Assembly: GCA_946886185.1 (NCBI GenBank)
Contig: CAMPIC010000006.1
Coordinates: 1 to 17,599, forward strand
Length of the DNA stretch: 17,599 bases
Reading direction: 5' to 3'
Origin: an uncultured bacterium
Lineage (GTDB): Bacteria; Eisenbacteria; RBG-16-71-46; CAIMUX01
Program-made: the position numbers and the translations under genes
The notes under the pieces: model-generated
Database searches by the model: none
The model's input: the letters and a program-made list of their open reading frames with translations, nothing else
What the model was told of the DNA's origin: nothing
Shown here: in pieces, positions 6,905 through 13,146 of the stretch
How the letters are laid out: every line of letters begins with the position of its first letter
Position numbering within the stretch: position 1 is the first letter of the stretch

Positions 6905-8326
6905 ATGAAGACAAACTGGGCCAGGTACGCGGCAGCGCGCCGTTTCGTGGCAGCGTTCCTCTTGTGGGGGGCGGCCTCATGGCCTGCGGAGGTGGTTTCC
7001 GGCGCCGTGTCCCCAGCAGCGCACACGACGCCTTTCGATGTGCCGTCAATCGCGCAGGTGATGCCCGCCGACGCGCTCTCGGCTGCGCAAGCCACCTCCG
7101 CCGATGGAACGGTGCCGGTTCTATCGCCCGGAGACAGTCTCCTCTCCCTGCCCGATGCGCTGGCTCTCGCACTCACTGGGAATCCGGAGCTGGCCGCATT
7201 TTCCTGGGAGCTCCGAGCGGCGGAGGCGCGTCGCATCCAGGCCGCCGCGCGTCCGAATCCGGAGCTGGGGCTCGATCTGGAGAACGTGAGCGGTGATCTG
7301 CCCGGACTCTCTCGATCCGAGCTCACCCTCTCCCTGGGCCAGATCCTCGAGCTTGGGGGAAAGCGAGAGGCGCGCCTGCGGGCGGCGCGCGCCGAGGAGG
7401 GTGTCCGCGCGCGCGAGTGGGAGATGCTCGAGCTCGCGGTCTCGGCGGAAGTGACGCGGCGTTTCCTGGATGTGGTAACGAACGAGAGGCTGGTGGGGCT
7501 GCAGGAGGAAGAGGTCCGCATCGCGGATCAGATCAGAGCGTCGGTCGGACAGAAGGTCCGGGCGGGGGCGATTTCCCCCGCGGAACAGCTGAGGGCGGAG
7601 CTGGAGCTCCAGAACGCTCGTCTCGAGCTCCGCGACCTCGAGGAGGAGCGCTCTCTCTCCTACATCAGATTGGTGAGCCTCTGGGCCTCGTCCGATCCGG
7701 GCTCGATCCGCGTCGTCGGTTCGCTCGACAGCGCCGCCGCCGTGCCCTCCCGCGATCTGCTCTTGCAGAGAATCGAGCAGAGCCCCGAGCTCGCGGTCCG
7801 GGCAGGCGAGATTGCGGCGCGCGAGGCTGGGCTCGAGCTGGCGCGAGCGGAGCGCGCTCCTGACCTCGGAGTGGAGCTGGGGTATCGGCGGCTGCAAGGA
7901 GAAGAGGCGAACACGTTCCTCGGAGCGCTCACGCTTCCGCTTCCCCTGTTCGATCGTAAGGAGGGAGAGATCGCGCTCGCGGAAGCGGAGGCCCGCGGCG
8001 CGCAGGCCAGCGCCGAGCACGCCCGCATCGAGTTGGCGCGTTCGCTTTCCGAGAGCCACGGCCGCGCCACCCGCGCCGGAGCGCGCGCCCGCGCGCTGAC
8101 GCACGAGATCCTGCCCAACGCCGAGCGCACCTTCCAGGAGATCCAGGCCGGCTATGAACAGGGGCGCTTCAGCTATGTCGATTTGCTGGAGGGGCGCCGC
8201 GCCTGGACGGAAGCTCGCCGCGAGCGCGTGCGCGCCCTCTCCGATTACCACCACGCCATCATCGATCTGGAGCTACTGATAGGGGGCCCGGTCCATTCCG
8301 CCGGTACCCCGGAAGGACGGCCATGA
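6905..8326 (+). CDS. czcC: CzcC-like outer-membrane factor (TolC family)
   Basis: This 473-residue protein is the outer-membrane channel of a tripartite heavy-metal efflux pump. A signal peptide covers about residues 1-33 (basic start, hydrophobic RFVAAFLLWGAASWPAEV). The outer-membrane efflux domain starts about residue 80 (LSLPDALALALTGNPEL) and contains the usual long heptad-rich helices (LRAAEARRIQAAARPNPELGL, and AEARGAQASAEHARIELARSLSES). Near the C-terminus QAGYEQGRFSYVDLLEGRRAW is a typical TolC/CzcC closing motif. The ATG at 6905 is preceded by CAGGAG at good spacing, which decides it over the in-frame ATG at 6863. Its stop overlaps the start of czcB (ATGA), so the two are coupled. 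The symbol is by family resemblance. Confidence 0.88.
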   Translation: MKTNWARYAAARRFVAAFLLWGAASWPAEVVSGAVSPAAHTTPFDVPSIAQVMPADALSAAQATSADGTVPVLSPGDSLLSLPDALALALTGNPELAAFSWELRAAEARRIQAAARPNPELGLDLENVSGDLPGLSRSELTLSLGQILELGGKREARLRAARAEEGVRAREWEMLELAVSAEVTRRFLDVVTNERLVGLQEEEVRIADQIRASVGQKVRAGAISPAEQLRAELELQNARLELRDLEEERSLSYIRLVSLWASSDPGSIRVVGSLDSAAAVPSRDLLLQRIEQSPELAVRAGEIAAREAGLELARAERAPDLGVELGYRRLQGEEANTFLGALTLPLPLFDRKEGEIALAEAEARGAQASAEHARIELARSLSESHGRATRAGARARALTHEILPNAERTFQEIQAGYEQGRFSYVDLLEGRRAWTEARRERVRALSDYHHAIIDLELLIGGPVHSAGTPEGRP

Positions 8327-9624
8327 ACGGTCCCGATTCTGCATGGAAGATCGCTCTGCCTCCGGCGTGGAAGTACGTCTTGCCTCCGGCGTGGAAGTAT
8401 CTCCTGCCTCCGGCGCGGAAGTATCTCCTGCCTCCGGCGTGGAAGTACGTCCTGCCTCCGGCGTGGAAGTTCCTCCTCCTCTACCTGGTGGTGTCGGGTG
8501 TTGCCTGCGATTCGGGCGATGAGCGGCCCGGGACAGGGGCTTCGACGCGCGAAACCGCGGTATCGCACGAGGACGAGCACGGAGCGGCAGATCGCGACGA
8601 CGATTCCGGAGCGGCAGATCACGACGATCGGGGAGTGTCCGGCCATGACGATCACGCGGATCACGACCACGACGCTCAGGGCGCGTCCGACGGCGATCAC
8701 GCGGATCACGACCGCGACGCTCAGGGCGCGTCCGACGGCGATCATACGGTTCATGACCACGACGAGCCCGGTCATGCGGCACACGGCGAAGGAGACGGGC
8801 ACGAGGCGAGAGTAATGCTCACCCCCGAAGCGATCGCGGGCGGCGGGATCGAAGTGGCTCCGGCCGGACCCAGGTCGATGCACATCGGCCTCGATCTCCC
8901 CGGCGAAGTGGTGCTCAACGCCGATCGCCTCGCGCATGTCGTCCCTCGTTTCCCCGGCATCGCGAAGGAGGTCAAAAAGGCTCTGGGAGACCGCGTCAGC
9001 GCGGACGAGGTCCTCGCGGTCATCGAGAGCAACGAGAGCCTGGCGCGCTACGACGTGCGCTCGATGATTTCCGGCGTCGTCACGGAGAAGCACATCACCC
9101 TCGGAGAGTTCGTGCGGGACGACGAGGACATTTTCATCGTGGCCGACCTCTCGACCGTGTGGGTGAACGTCACCGTGTACGCACGCGACATCGGTCGAGT
9201 CCGCCGTGGTCAGACCGCGGACATCTCCGTAGTCGGTGGAGGCCCCCGGGCGACCGCGAAAATCGACTACATCGCTCCTGCGCTCGGCCAGGAAAGCCGC
9301 GCGGCGACCGCGCGCGCCGTTCTGCCCAACCCCGACCTCGAATGGCGCCAGGGGATGTTCGTGAACGCGCGGATCGTCCTGGAGGAGCCAACCGTGCCGG
9401 TCGCGGTCCTCGACAGCGCCATCCAGCGGATAGAAGGCCGGGAAACGGTTTTCGTGCAGGAAGAGCCGGGAGTCTTCCAAGGGCGGCTCGTGTCGTTGGG
9501 ACGATCCGACGGAGAGTGGACCGAGATCCTCTCGGGGGTCGCAGCCGGCGAACCGTACGTCTCCTCCGGAAGCTTCCTGCTCAAGTCAGAGCTGATGAAG
9601 TCGGAAGCCGGCCATGAGCACTGA
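8323..9624 (+). CDS. czcB: CzcB-like RND periplasmic adaptor with repeat-rich N-terminus
   Basis: This 433-residue membrane-fusion protein links the RND pump to the outer-membrane channel. Residues 7-51 are an unusual tandem repeat of LPPAWKY(V/L), just before a hydrophobic LLYLVVSGVAC whose Cys62 could be a lipoprotein cysteine (the lipobox is imperfect, Gly at -3). Residues about 80-165 are very rich in His and Asp, including two exact-length 15-residue repeats (112-141), and the protein ends GHEH. The lipoyl-like halves surround VLAVIESNES (to about 239) and SGVVTEKHITLGE (from 250). Only about ten residues lie between them, so the alpha-helical hairpin of many adaptors appears absent. A beta-barrel segment follows (DLSTVWVNVTVYARD). 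The coupled ATGA start at 8323 is the only good start; no Met lies between the repeats and the cysteine. The His tract probably binds metal in the periplasm (inference). Confidence 0.88.
   Translation: MNGPDSAWKIALPPAWKYVLPPAWKYLLPPARKYLLPPAWKYVLPPAWKFLLLYLVVSGVACDSGDERPGTGASTRETAVSHEDEHGAADRDDDSGAADHDDRGVSGHDDHADHDHDAQGASDGDHADHDRDAQGASDGDHTVHDHDEPGHAAHGEGDGHEARVMLTPEAIAGGGIEVAPAGPRSMHIGLDLPGEVVLNADRLAHVVPRFPGIAKEVKKALGDRVSADEVLAVIESNESLARYDVRSMISGVVTEKHITLGEFVRDDEDIFIVADLSTVWVNVTVYARDIGRVRRGQTADISVVGGGPRATAKIDYIAPALGQESRAATARAVLPNPDLEWRQGMFVNARIVLEEPTVPVAVLDSAIQRIEGRETVFVQEEPGVFQGRLVSLGRSDGEWTEILSGVAAGEPYVSSGSFLLKSELMKSEAGHEH
8332..8475 (+). repeat. 24-bp tandem repeat in the czcB 5' end
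   Basis: Five consecutive 24-bp units (8356-8475) encode LPPAWKYV-like octapeptides. A degenerate half copy (AWKIA) precedes them. The units differ mainly at the Trp codon (one Arg) and in the last two codons (YV, YL or FL). This is a minisatellite inside the signal-peptide region of czcB. Confidence 0.9.
8656..8772 (+). repeat. 45-bp tandem repeat encoding His/Asp tract of CzcB
   Basis: Two nearly identical 45-bp units (8656-8700 and 8701-8745) encode ADHDHDAQGASDGDH and ADHDRDAQGASDGDH. A third, degraded partial unit follows (TVHDHDEPG). The array multiplies His and Asp ligands while keeping the reading frame. Confidence 0.9.
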
Positions 9625-9788
9625 GCGGAATCGCCCGATCGGCCAGCGCACGAGCACGGAGCCGGATCGCAGGATCGGGAAGCGCACGAGCACGGAGCCG
9701 GATCGCAGGATCGGGAAGCGCACGAGCACGGAGCCGGATCGCGGGATCGGGAAGCGCACGAGCACGGAGCCGGATCGCACGATCGGAA
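9609..9788 (+). repeat. 36-bp tandem array spanning czcB stop to czcA leader
   Basis: Four near-identical 36-bp units start at 9645, 9681, 9717 and 9753 and end at 9788. They differ at one to a few bases. A degenerate fifth unit (9609-9644, roughly 25 of 36 positions alike) contains the last codons and stop of czcB. An open frame of 70 codons (9614-9826) runs through them as a repeated dodecapeptide RTSTEPDRRIGK, but it overlaps both neighbours, lacks a ribosome-binding site and is most likely a by-product of a unit length divisible by three. The array separates czcB from czcA by 186 bp. Confidence 0.9.
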
Positions 9789-9810
9789 ACGGAAGAGGAG
9801 GAGCGCCGGG

Positions 9811-12800
9811 ATGCTGTCGCGGTTGATCGCGTTCTCGATCGCGCAGCGCTGGCTCGTGGTGTTGGCGGTGGCCGCCATGGCCGCGCTCGGCATCTACAAC
9901 TTCTCCCGATTGCCGATCGACGCGGTGCCCGACATCACCAATGTGCAGGTGCAGATCAACACCTCCGTGACCACGCTCTCTCCGCTCGAGATCGAGCAGC
10001 GGATCACCTTCCCGATCGAGTGGTCGATGGGAGGGATTCCAGGAGTCGAACAGGTCCGTTCGCTCTCCCGTTACGGGCTGTCGCAGGTGACGGTGATCTT
10101 CGAGGACGGCACCGACATCCACTTCGCGCGGCAGCTGGTCAATCAGCGGCTTCAGGAGGCGCGCGAAAATCTCCCGCCGGGGATGGGCGAGCCGGTCATG
10201 GGTCCGATCTCCACCGGGCTCGGAGAGATCTTCATGTGGGTGGTGGAGGCGGAGCCGGGAGCGAAGAAGCCGGACGGCACTGCATTCACTCCGACCGATC
10301 TGCGCACCGTGCAGGACTGGATCGTGCGCCCGCAGCTGCGGACCGTGCCGGGCGTGACCGAGGTGAACGCGATCGGCGGCTACGAGAAGCAGTACCACGT
10401 CACGCCCGATCCGGCGAAGCTGCTCGCCCACGGTCTCTCCTTCCGCGATGTCGTGGAAGCGCTCGCGCAGAACAACGCGAACGCCGGCGGCGGTTACATC
10501 GAGCATCACGACGAACAGTATCTGATCCGCACGACCGGACTCGTGATGAGCCCGGAGGACATCGAGAACATCGTGCTCGCGACCACCGACGGAGCGCCGC
10601 TTCGCATCCGCGACGTCGCCCACGTGGGCATCGGAAGAGAGCTCCGCACCGGCGCCGCTACCGAAGAAGGAAAGGAAGCGGTGATCGGCACCGCGATCAT
10701 GCTGCTCGGAGAGAACAGCCGAACGGTGTCGCGCCGGGTCGCGGAGAAGATGGAAGAGGTGAATCGATCGCTCCCCGAGGGAGTGCGGGCGCGCACGCTT
10801 TACGACCGCACCTATCTGGTGGACGCCACGCTCCGCACGGTGCGTAACAATCTGGTGGAAGGGGCCGCCCTGGTCGTCGCGGTCCTCTTTCTTCTCCTCG
10901 GCAACCTCCGCGCCGCGCTCATCGTGGCGTTGACCATTCCGCTCTCGATGCTTTTCGCGGTGACCGGGATGGCGGAGCGCGGGATCAGCGGAAACCTGAT
11001 GAGCCTGGGCGCGATCGACTTCGGAATCATCGTGGATGGCGCAGTGGTGATGGTGGAAAACATCATCCGCCGTTTCGCGGAGCGACAGCGCGCACTGGGG
11101 CGGCTCCTGACGCGATCGGAACGGCTCGAGGAAGCGTTCCGCAGCGCGCGCGAGGTGGCTCGCCCCACGCTGTTCGGCGTTGGAATCATCATGATCGTCT
11201 ATCTCCCGATCCTCACCTTGTCGGGAATCGAGGGAAAGATGTTCCGCCCCATGGCCTCGGTCGTGCTCCTCGCGCTGGCGGGCGCGCTTCTTCTGACCTT
11301 CACCTTCATCCCCGCGGCCGTGGCCATCTTTCTCAGCGGCAAGGTGGCCGAGCGGGAGAACGCGGTGATGCGGGGAGTGAAGCGCCTCTACTCGCCCAGC
11401 CTCGATTGGGCGCTTCGGTATCGCGCCGTGACGGTGGGCGGGGCTCTCGCGCTCCTCGTGCTCTGTGGCTGGCTCGCGACGCGGATCGGGAGCGAGTTCG
11501 TGCCGCAGCTGGGAGAGGGAGCAATCGCCATCCAGCCGGCGCGCATTCCCTCGGTGAGCCTGAGCACGAGCCTCGAGCTGCAAGGCAAGGTGGAGTCGCT
11601 GCTCCGGGCGGAGTTCCCGGATGAGATTTCCGACATCTTCGCGCGCACCGGCACGGCGGAGATCGCGACCGATCCGATGGGGCCGAACGTCTCCGACACC
11701 TATGTGATGCTGAATCCGAGGGACGAATGGACCAGGGCGAGCACGCAGGAGGAGCTGGCGGAGGCGATGGAGGCGGTGCTGGCCCGCCTCCCCGGTCAGA
11801 ATTACGAGTTCAGTCAACCGATCGAGCTTCGCTTCAACGAGCTGATCTCCGGAGTGCGCAGCGATCTCGCGGTGAAAGTGTTCGGCGACGACCTCGAGAT
11901 CCTGACTGGCGCCGCAAACCGGATCGCCGGCGTGCTCGCGACGGTGGAAGGCGCATCTGACATCAAAGTCGAGCAGACGAGCGGACTGCCCGTGCTCACG
12001 ATCGACATCGACCGTGCAGCGATCGCGCGCTACGGGCTCAATGTTTCCGACGTCCAGGAAGTGATCGAGATCGCCGTGGGCGGACGCAGCGTCGGAGAAG
12101 TGCTGGAAGGGGATCAACGGTTCGAGATCGTGGTGCGGCTGCCGGACGAGATCCGTCGAGACCTGCGGGCGTTGGCCGATCTGGCCATCCCGCTGCCTCA
12201 TGCGCAGGATGCCCCGATCCAGTCCGCGTCCCTCTCTCCGGAGTTGGGTGTGAGCGCGCATGGAGCTTACGTCCCGCTCGGTTCGGTCGCCGATCTGAAG
12301 CTGGAAGAGGGACCCAACCAGATCGGTCGCGAAGATGCCAAGCGCCGCGTGATCGTGCAGGCGAATGTGCGAGGACGCGATCTGGGATCGTTCGTGGCGG
12401 AAGCGCAAGAGAAGGTGGAGCGCGAGGTGAAGCTCCCCGCGGGATACTGGCTCGGTTGGGGCGGCCAGTACGAGAACCTCCTGGCCGCGCGCGACCGGCT
12501 CAACGTGGTCGTGCCGCTGGCGTTGTTCCTGATCCTGTCGCTGCTCTTCATGAGTTTCGGCTCGTTGCGGGCCGCGCTCCTGGTGTTCAGCGGTGTGCCG
12601 CTCGCGCTCACCGGGGGAGTGCTCGCGCTCTGGCTGCGCGACATTCCGTTCTCGATCTCGGCAGCGGTGGGATTCATCGCGCTCTCCGGAGTGGCGGTCT
12701 TGAACGGCATCGTCATGGTGAGCTTCATCGGTGCGCTGCGCGAACAGGGGAGGAGCATCGACGACGCGATCCGGCAGGGATCGATCACGCGCCTCCGGCC

Positions 12801-13053
12801 GGTCCTGATGACCGCGCTCGTCGCGAGCCTCGGATTCGTGCCGATGGCGCTGGCCCACGGGACCGGCGCCGAGGTGCAGCGGCCGCTCGCCACCGTGGTG
12901 ATCGGCGGCATCCTCTCCTCGACATTTCTGACCTTGCTCGTGCTCCCCGTCCTTTATCGGCTGGCGCACCGAGAGTCGGACGACGTCCGGCACGGCGCGG
13001 ATCCGCATGGGCGCACACCGGCACCGGATCCTCTATCCGAATACCCCGGCTGA
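9811..13053 (+). CDS. czcA: CzcA-like heavy-metal RND efflux pump
   Basis: This 1080-residue inner-membrane proton/metal antiporter has the standard start (IAFSIAQRWLVVLAVAAMAALGIYNFSRLPIDAVPDITNVQVQI) and twelve-helix RND layout. The transmembrane-4 signature DFGIIVDGAVVMVEN places D403, D409 and E416 at the positions of the proton-relay acids of the divalent-metal (CzcA) type. Porter segments DPMGPNVSDTYVMLNPRDEW and RFNELISGVRSDLAVKVFGDD resemble CzcA (Zn/Co/Cd). The CusA/SilA methionine-rich Cu/Ag versions are different, so a divalent-cation substrate is favoured. A short stretch of about 24 residues (797-820, HAQDAP...SAHGAY) looks inserted relative to usual CzcA proteins. AGGAGG lies nine bases before the ATG, after the 36-bp array. 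It forms one unit with czcC and czcB. Exact metal specificity is inferred. Confidence 0.93.
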   Translation: MLSRLIAFSIAQRWLVVLAVAAMAALGIYNFSRLPIDAVPDITNVQVQINTSVTTLSPLEIEQRITFPIEWSMGGIPGVEQVRSLSRYGLSQVTVIFEDGTDIHFARQLVNQRLQEARENLPPGMGEPVMGPISTGLGEIFMWVVEAEPGAKKPDGTAFTPTDLRTVQDWIVRPQLRTVPGVTEVNAIGGYEKQYHVTPDPAKLLAHGLSFRDVVEALAQNNANAGGGYIEHHDEQYLIRTTGLVMSPEDIENIVLATTDGAPLRIRDVAHVGIGRELRTGAATEEGKEAVIGTAIMLLGENSRTVSRRVAEKMEEVNRSLPEGVRARTLYDRTYLVDATLRTVRNNLVEGAALVVAVLFLLLGNLRAALIVALTIPLSMLFAVTGMAERGISGNLMSLGAIDFGIIVDGAVVMVENIIRRFAERQRALGRLLTRSERLEEAFRSAREVARPTLFGVGIIMIVYLPILTLSGIEGKMFRPMASVVLLALAGALLLTFTFIPAAVAIFLSGKVAERENAVMRGVKRLYSPSLDWALRYRAVTVGGALALLVLCGWLATRIGSEFVPQLGEGAIAIQPARIPSVSLSTSLELQGKVESLLRAEFPDEISDIFARTGTAEIATDPMGPNVSDTYVMLNPRDEWTRASTQEELAEAMEAVLARLPGQNYEFSQPIELRFNELISGVRSDLAVKVFGDDLEILTGAANRIAGVLATVEGASDIKVEQTSGLPVLTIDIDRAAIARYGLNVSDVQEVIEIAVGGRSVGEVLEGDQRFEIVVRLPDEIRRDLRALADLAIPLPHAQDAPIQSASLSPELGVSAHGAYVPLGSVADLKLEEGPNQIGREDAKRRVIVQANVRGRDLGSFVAEAQEKVEREVKLPAGYWLGWGGQYENLLAARDRLNVVVPLALFLILSLLFMSFGSLRAALLVFSGVPLALTGGVLALWLRDIPFSISAAVGFIALSGVAVLNGIVMVSFIGALREQGRSIDDAIRQGSITRLRPVLMTALVASLGFVPMALAHGTGAEVQRPLATVVIGGILSSTFLTLLVLPVLYRLAHRESDDVRHGADPHGRTPAPDPLSEYPG

Positions 13054-13078
13054 CAAACCGCGAGAAGCCCGGTATACT
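13050..13078 (+). promoter_or_regulatory. Sigma70-like promoter of the M28 peptidase gene
   Basis: CTGACA (13050-13055), exactly 17 bp, then TATACT (13073-13078); each hexamer has five of six consensus matches. The -35 box overlaps the czcA stop codon at 13051-13053. It would give a leader of about 60 nt ending in AGGAGG (13135-13140), six bases before the peptidase ATG. The peptidase is therefore probably transcribed independently of the efflux operon. Confidence 0.65.
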
Positions 13079-13146
13079 CGATCGCATCCGATTTCAGCGC
13101 CCCTCCGTTCGTCCCCGATTCGCACCGTCAAGCCAGGAGGCTTTGC

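Noticed and set aside
6832..7296. A 154-codon frame starting before czcC
   Set aside because: It overlaps the czcC start in another frame and its translation is Gly/Arg/Ser-rich without motifs; czcC has a signal peptide and a good ribosome-binding site.
8356..8475. CRISPR array
   Set aside because: The 24-bp units are directly adjacent with no unique spacers and lie inside a reading frame. The same applies to the 36-bp and 30-bp arrays.
8245..9480. A 411-codon minus-strand frame opposite czcB
   Set aside because: It mirrors czcB with repeated LPRRRQ from the 24-bp array and shows no domain. CzcB on the plus strand has clear adaptor motifs.
9614..9826. A 70-codon frame with RTSTEPDRRIGK repeats between czcB and czcA
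   Set aside because: It overlaps both neighbours, has no ribosome-binding site, and is open simply because the 36-bp unit is a multiple of three without stops. All three readings I compared are open there. It is kept as a repeat, not a gene.
9586..13008. A 1140-codon open frame antisense to czcA
   Set aside because: It exactly shadows czcA, and its translation is Arg/His/Asp-rich low-complexity sequence without recognisable domains. High-GC codon bias leaves the antisense frame open; czcA has full family motifs.
9811..13053. Copper/silver (CusA) assignment of the RND pump
   Set aside because: Porter segments read RFNELISGVRSDLAVKVFG as in CzcA rather than the CusA-type version, and I saw no CusA-like methionine pattern. 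A divalent-metal pump fits better.
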